A stretch of DNA of 11,857 nt, from NCBI GenBank assembly GCA_045643185.1, contig JAZUKH010000181.1:1-11857 (forward strand), given 5' to 3'. Of this stretch, positions 1 to 8,046 are shown piece after piece. The notes beneath the pieces were generated by a model. The model was not told the origin of the DNA. It did not search any database and worked only from the letters and a program-made list of their open reading frames with translations. The translations under genes were made by a program, and so were the position numbers. Every line of letters begins with the position of its first letter. Positions within the stretch are counted from its first letter, which is position 1. The DNA is from RGIG464 sp045643185. Lineage in GTDB: Bacteria > Myxococcota_A > Bradymonadia > UBA4248.

Positions 1-5
1 AAAAT

Positions 6-83
6 GTCACGTTTCACAAACTCGTTGGCAATATATATGATGGGGGCCTCGGCGATAGCCTCGTGTAGGTATTAAACCTACAC
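6..83 (+). promoter_or_regulatory. Promoter-like core plus hairpin (copy 1 of 5)
   Basis: GTCACG lies at 6-11 just after an A-tract, and GGCAATAT begins at 27. A sigma-70 reading is TTCACA (13-18), 17-bp spacer, TATGAT (36-41), each matching five of six consensus bases. A G-run follows at 42-46. The hairpin arms are 63-70 (GTGTAGGT) and 76-83 (ACCTACAC) around a 5-base loop. Equivalent GTCACG sites are at 157, 308, 458 and 608. Copy 3 keeps a 7-bp stem, while copies 2, 4 and 5 carry one A-C mismatch in it. The sequence supports promoter-like spacing; activity is inferred. No plus-strand gene lies downstream before the lipoprotein 3' end. Confidence 0.45.
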
Positions 84-605
84 ACTTGGTTGCAATAAGG
101 CATTACGAAAACAGCAAACGAAGTTAAAAAAATATTCACAAATGCTGAAAAAAAATGTCACGTTTCACAAACTCGTTGGCAATATATATGATGGGGGCCT
201 CGGCGATAGTCTCGTGTAGGTATTAAACCCACACGCTCAGTCGAAATAAGGCATTACGAAAACAGCAAACGAAGTTGAAAAAAAATACACAAATGCTGAA
301 AAAAAATGTCACGTTTCACAAACTCGTTGGCAATATATATGATGGGGGCCTCGGCGATAGCCTTGTGTAGGCGTTAAACCTACACGCTTGGTTGCAATAA
401 GGCATTACGAAAACAGCAAACGAAGTTAAAAAAAATTCACAAATGCTGAAAAAAAATGTCACGTTTCACAAACTCGTTGGCAATATATATGATGGGGGCC
501 TCGGCGATAGCCTCGTGTAGGTATTAAACCCACACGCTTGGTTGCAATAAGGCATTACGAAAACAGCAAACGAAGTTGAAAAAAATACACAAATGCTGAA
601 AAAAA

Positions 606-704
606 ATGTCACGTTTCACAAACTCGTTGGCAATATATAAGATGGGGGCCTCGGCGATAGCCTCGTGTAGGTGTTAAACCCACACACTCGGTCGAAATAA
701 GGCA
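606..704 (+). repeat. Truncated last repeat copy with altered -10
   Basis: The fifth copy is only 99 bp. It follows the others through the hairpin and ATAAGGCA, then breaks at 704/705 into unrelated sequence. The otherwise invariant TATGAT is TAAGAT here, weakening the putative -10. The 57 bp between the array and the lipoprotein stop codon hold no gene and no T-rich terminator for either strand. Confidence 0.8.
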
Positions 705-761
705 CTTATCGACAGCCCCCAACCAAACACGCGCTACGAAACTGATTCATCATTCGTATGT

Positions 762-2087
762 TCATTCAACGCAATTAAACTTCCCAGATGCATCCTTGTC
801 ACATTTTCCACAAGGCTTAAACCTCGACGTTCCATCTTTCTGACAAGTATGTAAATTATTACCGTCACACCTGGTTTCGCCCTCCTCGCAAGAAGGACAA
901 CGCTGACCATCCTCACTACATTGATGAAGCACATAGCACATATCCGGATTAGATTTACGGTCCTTGTACAACATGCCATCAATACATGGAGTGCTCGAAC
1001 ATTGACCATTTGTTTCATCACAAACGGCATTGCTATCACACATCTTCTTTAGAACCAGCTCTTCATTCTGACATTCATAAAGCGCATTGTCAGACATGTT
1101 ACATTCGAATGTGCCCGCATCACATTTCTTGGGCGCACACGGTTCTGCAGCGCCCTCACGACACGTCTGAGAAAACCCACATTCTTCAAACTGGCCATCA
1201 TAACGTCCATGCACACACTCCCGATAACCAGTCAAATGGTCATTACACTGATATTGTCCATCGGTACAATCAGCTGGTTCGCATGATGAAACATTTGAAA
1301 GGGTTTTACACAATTTTCCAGAAGCCCAACAATCCGTTTCGACCCACTTGCCCGTTTCTGAACAAGTTTTCAACACGTCACCCTCACATTGCGTGGTTCC
1401 TGGCCGGCACTCTCCGGCTTCGCAACTGACAGACGCTTCAGAGATCAAAACGCAGTTTGGCGTTTCGCTCGCACACGCCTTCGATTCATATTGGCCAGTG
1501 CTGACGTTACATACATACTCCGTATTGCCAGAGCAGTAGCCGCTAGTTTCCAAGCAAGCACACGCGGGTTCTTTCGCGACGTCACTATCCGCAACACACG
1601 TCAGGTGATCCGCACAAGTCTTCAAGTCGACAAACTTGCCATTTGAACAGCCTTGAATCTTATCACCAGCGCATTGATACGTTCCAGGGGTACACGTGTC
1701 GCACGTGTATTTTTTGGACGATGAATCAAACATACAGCTCAGTTCCTGATCAACGCAGTCCTGTTTCAAACGCCACTGGTGATTTTTGCAAAAAAACAGT
1801 CGATCGTCTTTGCACATGTCAGGCGAACCGTCGACGCAATCCCCCGATGGCGGCGCAATGACGCAGGCGGCATAGCCGTCGGCGTTTTCACCACAAACCA
1901 TGCCAGGCGTCAAAGCACAGTTCTGTTTGCTCACCATTTCACCGTCACGACACACCATCAAAACCGATTTCGACTCATCACAAGATTTACGACCAACCAG
2001 ACACGACTGATTCAACGTGTCATACGAACATCCTACGGAAAACAAAACCAGTGAATTAAGGCATACGATCATCAAACCACGTCGCAT
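762..2087 (-). CDS. Cysteine-rich modular lipoprotein (paralogue 4 of the cluster)
   Basis: The 441-residue product begins MRRGLMIVCLN and has a lipoprotein signal peptide ending FSVGC, with the lipidated Cys at residue 20 followed by SYD. Ser at +2 favours outer-membrane sorting. The -3 residue is Ser, a weaker lipobox than in its paralogues. The rest is about eight modules of roughly 45 residues, each with about six cysteines in the pattern C-x2-G-x2-3-C ... L-x2-C-x2-G ... C ... C ... C, expected to form disulfides in the periplasm or on the surface. Unlike its neighbours it ends in a module and has no separate C-terminal domain. It is last in the putative operon, 49 bp after the previous stop. 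A TTG at 2129 would extend the frame, but the ATG at 2087 has GGAGG 6 bp upstream. The family is unnamed to me; a surface-exposed role is inference. Confidence 0.85.
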   Translation of the reverse strand: MRRGLMIVCLNSLVLFSVGCSYDTLNQSCLVGRKSCDESKSVLMVCRDGEMVSKQNCALTPGMVCGENADGYAACVIAPPSGDCVDGSPDMCKDDRLFFCKNHQWRLKQDCVDQELSCMFDSSSKKYTCDTCTPGTYQCAGDKIQGCSNGKFVDLKTCADHLTCVADSDVAKEPACACLETSGYCSGNTEYVCNVSTGQYESKACASETPNCVLISEASVSCEAGECRPGTTQCEGDVLKTCSETGKWVETDCWASGKLCKTLSNVSSCEPADCTDGQYQCNDHLTGYRECVHGRYDGQFEECGFSQTCREGAAEPCAPKKCDAGTFECNMSDNALYECQNEELVLKKMCDSNAVCDETNGQCSSTPCIDGMLYKDRKSNPDMCYVLHQCSEDGQRCPSCEEGETRCDGNNLHTCQKDGTSRFKPCGKCDKDASGKFNCVE

Positions 2088-2093
2088 AGCAGG

Positions 2094-2098
2094 CCTCC
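2094..2098 (-). promoter_or_regulatory. Ribosome binding site fixing the start at 2087
   Basis: GGAGG on the minus strand, 6 bp from the ATG at 2087. It lies inside the alternative TTG-initiated frame, which argues against that longer form. Confidence 0.8.
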
Positions 2099-2136
2099 AA
2101 AAATATTTATCTACAATATTACAATACAAAGCACTA

Positions 2137-3840
2137 TTATTTATTTGTTACTTCTACTCCACAAACACTTTTTATGCTCATTTCATTTTTATCTTTTGCA
2201 ATAGAAACATCATCACATAGTCCGATAAAATAATACCCACCATTACTTTTCGCATATATAGCGCCATTATCAGCGCAATATGTCAAATTGATACTGCAAA
2301 TTTTCTCCAATTCTGTTTCATTAAATTCCTTTTTACACACATGCGCATCACCATGATTTACAATATATGTGTTCACAATTGAGTCATTATTGAATATTGA
2401 CGAAATTACCTCATTAGAGCCCTGATCACATTTACAATCAACAACCGGATCTTTTTGAGAAATCAAAATTAAACCGTTACCACCATCAGCACATTTATAT
2501 TTAGGAGCTTTTTGCAACGTTGATTCACATTTTCCCTCTATACACTTTCTACCATTTTCGCAATTATTCTTCATCACCGTATGCCCATTATTCATATCGC
2601 AACTTATGAGTACATCACCTTCACACCTTTTATCTTGATCGGTACATTCTGCGCAACCACTTTTATCATCATTGCATCCTTGGTAACATTGTTTGCCATT
2701 ACTCAATATACCATCATTACATGCGAGAATTTGTTCTTGAGCCGAATCGCACGTGTGTGTGTCTGCATGACAATTTGCTGCTTCACAAGGCGTTTCATTC
2801 GTTTTCTCACCATTTGCACCGCACTGGTATAATGCATTGTCTATACAATACCACTGATCTTTAATACACTGGCAAGAGGGTTTACTCTTTGGGTCTTCAA
2901 AAACACACTCCGTTTTGTCGGGGCAACTTTCTTTTATGTCCTGCCAACGCCCCTTAACACACTGCTGCATATTTAGTTTATCACATTGGTAAGTATTCTC
3001 TTCGCACTCTCTCTTGACGCATTGGCCAGACTTATCTTGTTCCTGACGACATATCTCATCCGTTTCACAAGTAACAGTCTGCCAAGTTTCGTTGACACAT
3101 TTTTGATGCTCACCAGCTTCGGTACAACGTTCCTGATCTGTCACGCACTCGCCTTTAGTGCAGTAACTCTTGCTATCTTCACCCTTAACGCATTTTTCGC
3201 CTTCAGCGCATGGCTTACGATCAAAGCCATCCCTAGTGGCGTTACACGTCAGCAAATCATCACCTTCGCAATACGTGTCTTCCTTCAGACACTGGCATTT
3301 CGGTTGAACCGTATTTTGCGATGGGTCTTCCATAATACAGCGCAAATGCGTCGGGCAAGTTTCAAACTTACGATACTTACCTTCACCACACGCCAAGACC
3401 TGATTTTCACGACACGCAAACGTCCCAGAATCGCAAGTGCCGCAAACATTTTTCCCTTCCGAGTTTTGCATGCAAATATTGTTGTCTTTCGGGCATTCAG
3501 TTTTAAGCGACCAGCGACTGTCCTTACATCGGAAAAGAAGGTCATGGTAACATTCATCGCTCGAACTTCCTTCACAGGCTTTGGGAGGCGGCTCAAAAAC
3601 GCAATCCGGTCTTCCCTTATCATCCGTACCGCAGATCTTTCCTTCATTAAGACAATTCATGCTATCAACAAATTTGTTATTCTGACAAATTCTCAAAATA
3701 TTGATATCACTAGGACATTGCGTCTGACCATCAAAACAAGCCCTATCCTCTGTTTCATTTTTTTTATCATCGATGTCGTACGAACAGCCCGTCGAAAGGA
3801 CCAACGCGCCCACGATAGCCATGACAAATTGATGTTTCAT
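2137..3840 (-). CDS. Cysteine-rich modular lipoprotein (paralogue 3)
   Basis: The 567-residue product starts MKHQFVMAIVGALVLSTGC. The lipobox is LSTGC with Cys19 followed by SYDIDDK. About nine six-cysteine modules follow. The first two are the conserved head shared by all four paralogues (CFDGQ..C, ICG.D..G...CVF, then LLFRCKDSRWSLKTEC). From about residue 447 the module pattern gives way to a C-terminal domain of about 120 residues shared with the upstream neighbour; common elements are ISS-x2-N-x-D, GD-x3-C, IC-x5-YC, GA-x-Y-x-K and YY-x-G-x-C. DNA encoding that tail is visibly richer in A+T than the module part. The ATG has GGAGG 6 bp upstream, and the gene starts 48 bp after the preceding stop, consistent with co-transcription. 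No catalytic motif is visible. Function unknown; probably an outer-membrane, surface-facing protein. Confidence 0.87.
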   Translation of the reverse strand: MKHQFVMAIVGALVLSTGCSYDIDDKKNETEDRACFDGQTQCPSDINILRICQNNKFVDSMNCLNEGKICGTDDKGRPDCVFEPPPKACEGSSSDECYHDLLFRCKDSRWSLKTECPKDNNICMQNSEGKNVCGTCDSGTFACRENQVLACGEGKYRKFETCPTHLRCIMEDPSQNTVQPKCQCLKEDTYCEGDDLLTCNATRDGFDRKPCAEGEKCVKGEDSKSYCTKGECVTDQERCTEAGEHQKCVNETWQTVTCETDEICRQEQDKSGQCVKRECEENTYQCDKLNMQQCVKGRWQDIKESCPDKTECVFEDPKSKPSCQCIKDQWYCIDNALYQCGANGEKTNETPCEAANCHADTHTCDSAQEQILACNDGILSNGKQCYQGCNDDKSGCAECTDQDKRCEGDVLISCDMNNGHTVMKNNCENGRKCIEGKCESTLQKAPKYKCADGGNGLILISQKDPVVDCKCDQGSNEVISSIFNNDSIVNTYIVNHGDAHVCKKEFNETELEKICSINLTYCADNGAIYAKSNGGYYFIGLCDDVSIAKDKNEMSIKSVCGVEVTNK

Positions 3841-3888
3841 AATGAACCTCCGCTAAATGTTTATGACTTATATCCCAATTGACATTTA

Positions 3889-5376
3889 TTAATTTATTGT
3901 ACTACACATTTCTGATAGATTATTAATTGAATCATTCGTCAGTTCTTTCGCCTGACAGAATCCAACGTAATAATATTCATTTTTCTGGTATTTTATGTAA
4001 ACTGCCCCTTCAAACAAACAATAATTTTTGTTATTATCACATATTGTTGTATCGTTTAAATTCAACTCAACCAAACAGATATTCATGTCTCCATTTGTAG
4101 CAATATCATAAGTTATTTTATCATCATTTGACATGACACTCGAGATGGTTCTATCAGTACTACATCCTGAACATTGAATACCATTGCTAAGCTGAGTAGC
4201 GCCATTAAAGGGACAATACGCTTTCGGCTTACACTGATTGAAATCATCAACACAGACCCATCCCTCAACACAGGGCATCTCGCTCCACGTTCCGTCAGAG
4301 CAACTAAGCACTTTTGTATGGTCGTCTGAGCATTTTTTCTCTGCTTCTTGACATTCAGGCTGGATTAATCCATCACAACTAGGCTCGCTGCCAGCCCCCA
4401 TATTACACCCTACGCACTCATAAGATTCCCAGACCTTGTTACCATCATCAGATTTTGTGCAGACCAATGCCTGGTCGACATTTTTCTGACTGCATGCATA
4501 CCCACCTGGCTGGTCGCATGGGCATCCATCATGAACTACGTCACATTCATCGCCAACAGGTTCACAACTGGCGGGATTAGTTCCCTCCTGAACGCATATT
4601 TGATTACCTTCGCATGACGACGCCGTCCAATGCCCTTCATCATCGCATGTAGCAAGCTTACCGTCTTCTTCACAGCGTTTTTTGCCGGGAACACAATCGT
4701 TGATCGTGCTCGTGCACACGGCAGCGCCAGGAATATCCTCAACGCATTTTCGGCCATCTGCATTGCAATCCACTTCGTCATACTGACCATCTTTAGTACA
4801 GATCATCTGTTTATCGCCATCGCAGTATGATTCTCCCGAAATGCATTTACACGCAGGCATAGTTTCTTGTTCACCATCAGCTTCACACATCGTACGTCCA
4901 GCACACGTTTTAATTACCGTATAACGTCCACTCTCAGAACATGCCATGATCTGGTTGACCTGACACCTGTAGGCGCCTTCTTCACACTTAGGACTGCAAC
5001 CTGCTTTACCCTCGGCATCCGGCATACAGATCAGATCATCTTCAACGCAGTCTTGTTTAAGCGACCACTGGCCTTTCTTGCAGCGAAACAAACGATCTTT
5101 GCTGCACGCATCCTCTGCGTTACCTTCGCACGGCAAAGCCGGCGGTGCAAACACACAGCCGACAGAGCCGTCCTCTTTTTGACCACAAACTTTGCCATTT
5201 TGCGCGCAGTCCATCTCATCCTCAAATGCATTTTCGTGGCAACGTTGAAGGATCTCAGTTTTCGGATAACACTGCATTTGACCTTCAAAACAACCGACCT
5301 TATCATCAATGTCGTACGAACAGGCCGATATCAAGGCAACGGAACATAGCGTAGCTGGCAACCACTTGTGTTTCAT
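3889..5376 (-). CDS. Cysteine-rich modular lipoprotein (paralogue 2)
   Basis: The 495-residue product begins MKHKWLPATLCSVALISAC. The lipobox is LISAC with Cys19 followed by SYDIDDK, nearly identical around the cleavage site to the next gene. It has seven to eight six-cysteine modules. One near the middle carries an insertion (CPCDQPGGYAC), and an irregular CVGCNMGAG segment follows. From about residue 387 it has the same type of C-terminal domain as the following gene (YC ... ISS-x2-SNDD ... NGD-x3-C ... GAVYIK ... YYYVGFC), coded by strongly A+T-rich DNA (bases 4021-4080 count 14 G/C of 60). The ATG at 5376 has GGAGG 8 bp upstream; a TTG at 5391 overlaps that site and is rejected. Probably first gene of a three-gene operon. 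No enzyme motif seen. Confidence 0.86.
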   Translation of the reverse strand: MKHKWLPATLCSVALISACSYDIDDKVGCFEGQMQCYPKTEILQRCHENAFEDEMDCAQNGKVCGQKEDGSVGCVFAPPALPCEGNAEDACSKDRLFRCKKGQWSLKQDCVEDDLICMPDAEGKAGCSPKCEEGAYRCQVNQIMACSESGRYTVIKTCAGRTMCEADGEQETMPACKCISGESYCDGDKQMICTKDGQYDEVDCNADGRKCVEDIPGAAVCTSTINDCVPGKKRCEEDGKLATCDDEGHWTASSCEGNQICVQEGTNPASCEPVGDECDVVHDGCPCDQPGGYACSQKNVDQALVCTKSDDGNKVWESYECVGCNMGAGSEPSCDGLIQPECQEAEKKCSDDHTKVLSCSDGTWSEMPCVEGWVCVDDFNQCKPKAYCPFNGATQLSNGIQCSGCSTDRTISSVMSNDDKITYDIATNGDMNICLVELNLNDTTICDNNKNYCLFEGAVYIKYQKNEYYYVGFCQAKELTNDSINNLSEMCSTIN

Positions 5377-5384
5377 GATCAAAT

Positions 5385-5389
5385 CCTCC
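5385..5389 (-). promoter_or_regulatory. Ribosome binding site fixing the start at 5376
   Basis: GGAGG on the minus strand, 8 bp before the ATG at 5376. The in-frame TTG at 5391 overlaps this element (TTGGAGG), so it cannot use it as its own site. Confidence 0.8.
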
Positions 5390-5476
5390 AACGGAACCGC
5401 ATTGAGCGGTCGTGCGCGGCACCAGGTCTTTTTTTGGCACCACAGCTATAACGAACAAATACAGTTATTGCACCCG

Positions 5477-5671
5477 CACCGTCATGGCTCACGGCGACTA
5501 AATAGGGTATCGCAACATACAATCTAGGAATGAGTTTAGCGTGATTGGTCGCAGTTTGCAAACAATCCATCACGCGCATCGTCCAAGCGGCACCCATTCA
5601 TAGAGCGCCCACCCAAACTTGTCGAGCCATCACCGTGTCAAAAAAGCAGAACGATCACGGTCATGGCTCAC
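5477..5671. repeat. 16-bp element, two direct copies and one inverted
   Basis: CACCGTCATGGCTCAC at 5477-5492 and CACGGTCATGGCTCAC at 5656-5671 differ at one base. An inverted, one-mismatch copy of the first 14 bases lies at 5624-5637. The inverted pair 5624-5637 / 5656-5669 can form a 14-bp stem with one mismatch around an 18-base A-rich loop. No T-run follows on either strand, so it is not a typical terminator. Confidence 0.65.
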
Positions 5672-5745
5672 ACTCGCCACATACACCAGCGCCCACACGA
5701 CGCAGATGTGTGTCATTATTATGGCTTTGACGAATAAATCACAAA

Positions 5746-7674
5746 TTATTGTTCATCTGTAGGCGTTGCCCCTTCTTCAGATTCAGAACAAAAATAACCA
5801 TTATTATTATCTAATTGACAACCAAAACATGGCTTAACAAACAGCAAATCAACAGTTTTTCCTTTTACTTTATTAACCTTGTATACCAAATTATTATCAC
5901 AGTAGTAATTACCAACCGTATATTCATCATCTTTCTTTATATCTATTGATTTAATACAATTATTCTTATTACAAGTTGTGCATATATTAGAAAGTTTCTC
6001 CTTCGTCATATTATCCTGAATACTGTTTCGATCATTATCTAAACATGAATAACGCGATACACAAGCATCACCATCTTTTGAACAATATTGCGATCCATCA
6101 GAAGAACAAGCTGTAGCCTCCTCCCATTTTCCATCTTTGCATGTACTGATCATACCGTTATCACGACATTTTGTTGTACCGGATTTACATTCATTACAAG
6201 TTTTATTATCCTTCGCACATCCAAATTCACATTTTTGTGAATCGTCCACGGCGCCGTTCTCGTTATTACAACTTATTATTTGACCCTTACCAGAATCCAA
6301 CACATCACAGCGTGTAGCTTGAGCATCAGGACAAGCCGCACACTTGGTCGAATCACTCGCATCGCACCCCGCGTAACAGTTATGACTGACATCATCCGTG
6401 ATCTTACCGTTCTCACACGCATAAACCGCGCTCGATCCAGTTTCCTCATCTACAACACATTTAAATTGACCATCACAATCATCTTCGGCCTGAGATGACG
6501 GATTTTCAACCGGTGACTCAGTGGTATCTTCAGACTTACATTGATTCGTCTTTGGATCGCATCCTTTGTTTTGGCAATCATCGACGACTTGCAATTTATC
6601 CTCTGCACATTCTTTAATTATTCCATCATCTGGGTCACAGTATTGACCCTCTTTTATACATTTTTTACCATTATCTGTCGTTTTCAGACATTGCGCTTCG
6701 CCATCTTTTATCGTGCAACTTTCAGAGTTTGAGCAGTTGAGGTATCTTCTTCGTCCATTGTCGCAGTGAAAACCGTTAAGCTCATCTGTGCAATGATCTT
6801 TGTCACACTGCGCTTTCACACAAGCAGCGGGCTGATCATCCGCTATTTTCTCACACAGCGGCTTAGCCCCCTCACAAGGCTTCTCTTTCCATTGTCCGTT
6901 CTCACAAACGATCAACACTTCAGCCCCAGGTTCACCACCACATTTGGTCGCGCCGTCCGCACAAACACTACCATCCGGCATGCATGAAGCCTTGTCCGAG
7001 CCATCTTGATCACTCACACACTTCGGCTTATCGCCCGAACACTCGGATTCGACCCATTCGTGAGTATTTTCATCACACGTCATGAGTTTGTTATCACCCG
7101 AACAATAGCTCTGTCCTGCTTCACAGCCGCAGAACGCTTGAGGCTTGGAACCCGTTTCATTGAGCACACACACCGAATGGTCCTCGCAGGTCTCAATCTC
7201 CTCAAATCTTCCGTTCACGCATACACGAACTCTGCCATTTTCGACCTTGCTATTCACGCAATCATAAGCGCCCTGTTCACACGTACCGCATTCAAAAGCA
7301 TCATTCGTCGAGTTTTTAAAACATGCCTCGCTATACAACACGCAATTTTCTTTGAGCGTCCAATAGCCATTGAGACAACGGTACAACCGGTCATTCGAGC
7401 ACATATCCGTGCCCTCCTGATCACAGGTTTCCATCGTTTTCTCGAACACACAGCCAGGCACACCATCTGCGTTCGTGCCACAAATCATGCCATCATTCTT
7501 GCAGTCACGTTCTTTCAAAAATTGCTCATCCTGACATTTTTCAAGTGACGTTTTTTCAGCACTGCATCTGATCTGCCCATCCATACAGTTAGGCTTTCTT
7601 TCATCATTCAACGAGTCGTAGGAACACCCCATCAGAATCGAGCAACACAATGCGGCAATCACGATACGTTTCAT
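5746..7674 (-). CDS. Cysteine-rich modular lipoprotein (paralogue 1, largest)
   Basis: The 642-residue product begins MKRIVIAALCCSILMGC. The lipobox is LMGC with Cys17 followed by SYDSLND. The conserved two-module head follows (CMDGQIRC ... ICGTNADGVPGCVF ... DRLYRCLNGYWTLKENC), then about eight more disulfide modules. A Ser/Glu/Pro-rich linker at roughly residues 389-405 (EDTTESPVENPSSQAEDD) interrupts them. The last 100 residues are a different tail (NICTTC ... NYYC ... VKPCFGC) with at most faint similarity to the tails of paralogues 2 and 3, coded by A+T-rich DNA (5881-5940 count 16 G/C of 60, against 33 of 60 at 7141-7200). The nearest Shine-Dalgarno match, GGGAG, is 13 bp from the ATG, looser than in the other three genes. 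Separated by 369 bp from the next gene, it may be its own transcription unit. Function unknown. Confidence 0.86.
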   Translation of the reverse strand: MKRIVIAALCCSILMGCSYDSLNDERKPNCMDGQIRCSAEKTSLEKCQDEQFLKERDCKNDGMICGTNADGVPGCVFEKTMETCDQEGTDMCSNDRLYRCLNGYWTLKENCVLYSEACFKNSTNDAFECGTCEQGAYDCVNSKVENGRVRVCVNGRFEEIETCEDHSVCVLNETGSKPQAFCGCEAGQSYCSGDNKLMTCDENTHEWVESECSGDKPKCVSDQDGSDKASCMPDGSVCADGATKCGGEPGAEVLIVCENGQWKEKPCEGAKPLCEKIADDQPAACVKAQCDKDHCTDELNGFHCDNGRRRYLNCSNSESCTIKDGEAQCLKTTDNGKKCIKEGQYCDPDDGIIKECAEDKLQVVDDCQNKGCDPKTNQCKSEDTTESPVENPSSQAEDDCDGQFKCVVDEETGSSAVYACENGKITDDVSHNCYAGCDASDSTKCAACPDAQATRCDVLDSGKGQIISCNNENGAVDDSQKCEFGCAKDNKTCNECKSGTTKCRDNGMISTCKDGKWEEATACSSDGSQYCSKDGDACVSRYSCLDNDRNSIQDNMTKEKLSNICTTCNKNNCIKSIDIKKDDEYTVGNYYCDNNLVYKVNKVKGKTVDLLFVKPCFGCQLDNNNGYFCSESEEGATPTDEQ

Positions 7675-7759
7675 TGTTCTTGTTTTTCTCCCAAAGCCAA
7701 AAATATTTGCTTTTTAAATCTCTTAAATGCTGTTTTGGGCCCTGCCAGGCGAAAGGGTA

Positions 7760-7820
7760 GCGGCGTATTTTCCTCACGATACGGCGTAGCATGACGCCGT
7801 ATCGTGAGGAAAATAGCCGC
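7760..7820. repeat. Long near-perfect hairpin
   Basis: Arms 7766-7787 and 7794-7815 are perfect 22-bp inverted copies around a 6-base loop (AGCATG). Beyond a single unpaired G (7765), a further 5 bp (GCGGC 7760-7764 with GCCGC 7816-7820) extend the stem. The inner arm reads CCTCACGATACGGCGT. No T-run follows on either strand, so it is not a standard intrinsic terminator. It could be a leader structure for the lipoprotein mRNA, a cruciform protein-binding site, or a short mobile palindrome. Confidence 0.85.
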
Positions 7821-7823
7821 GTA

Positions 7824-7839
7824 GGGGAAGACCTTCCCC
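7824..7839. repeat. Small GC-rich hairpin
   Basis: GGGGAA (7824-7829) pairs with TTCCCC (7834-7839) around GACC. It sits 3 bp beyond the long hairpin. Role unknown. Confidence 0.55.
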
Positions 7840-7916
7840 TCACAACTCACGAAACGATCTGTTTCTGCAACTGGCAGTCACGAGCCGTCCCACGCAACGC
7901 TTCACTCACGTAACGC

Positions 7917-7928
7917 CAGTCATGACTG
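7917..7928. promoter_or_regulatory. 12-bp palindrome, possible operator
   Basis: CAGTCATGACTG is a perfect palindrome about 215 bp upstream of the sigma-like gene start. A related string, CTGGCAGTCACG, occurs at 7871-7882. Regulatory role is inferred only from symmetry and position. Confidence 0.25.
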
Positions 7929-8046
7929 ACGCCATTTTGCAGGGACAGCAAACACAATCCTTCAACTATTATAGTTTATCTATCGTCACAAGACAAGGTT
8001 CAACGTCGAATATTTTGCTCAATGTCGCTATTACTTGACAAAACAG

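Larger units (their letters stand above)
1..704 (+). repeat. Tandem array of five ~150-bp repeats
   Basis: Copies begin at 4, 155, 306, 456 and 606 (periods 151, 151, 150, 150). The fifth ends at 704, where the similarity stops abruptly. The first touches the window edge, so the array may continue leftward. Each copy holds, in order, an A-tract, ATGTCACGTTTCACAAACTC, GTTGGCAATATATATGATGG, a GC-rich stretch, a hairpin with TGTAGG/CCTACA arms, and a tail containing ATAAGGCATTACGAAAACAG. Copies are nearly identical. Variable sites do not follow one simple order: the A-tract flank alternates (copies 1 and 3 against 2 and 4), while the segment after the hairpin groups 1, 3, 4 against 2 and 5. This suggests unequal crossing-over or gene conversion. 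No coding function is seen. Confidence 0.95.
5377..5745 (-). other. Gene-free spacer between lipoprotein genes
   Basis: A 369-bp interval splitting the lipoprotein cluster, less A+T-rich than the 3' end of the gene before it. Short open frames on both strands lack ribosome binding sites and recognisable products. It holds three copies of a CACSGTCATGGCTCAC-type element, two direct and one inverted, annotated separately. A promoter for the three downstream lipoproteins is expected here on the minus strand, but I could not identify a convincing -35/-10 pair. Confidence 0.5.

Noticed and set aside
27..43. Sigma-54 promoter reading of TTGGCAATATATATGATGG
   Set aside because: The GG is followed at the right distance by GA, not GC, in the left array and by neither at the right-hand copies. 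A -35/-10 type reading fits better.
37..75. A 12-codon open frame (MMGASAIASCRY) in the first repeat, kept with small changes in all five copies
   Set aside because: No ribosome binding site, the first ATG overlaps the putative -10, and the right-hand repeats lack it. Preservation is explained by the near identity of the copies.
1..704. CRISPR array or plasmid iterons
   Set aside because: The unit is about 150 bp with no short repeat/variable spacer structure, there are no cas genes, and no replication initiator gene is nearby.
2986..3882. Long plus-strand open frame (298 codons) opposite lipoprotein paralogue 3
   Set aside because: It is the complement of a cysteine-rich gene, whose codons rarely yield stops on that strand. 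It has no ribosome binding site and no recognisable domain.
5379..5597. Short minus-strand frame in the lipoprotein spacer
   Set aside because: It overlaps the ribosome binding site of the next gene, has no site of its own, and its product resembles nothing I know.
5624..5669. Hairpin as terminator of lipoprotein paralogue 1
   Set aside because: There is no T-run after the stem on the minus strand; the T-rich part lies in the loop.
7006..7548. Plus-strand open frame (180 codons) opposite lipoprotein paralogue 1
   Set aside because: Same shadow effect; the opposite strand has a signal peptide, lipobox and conserved modules.
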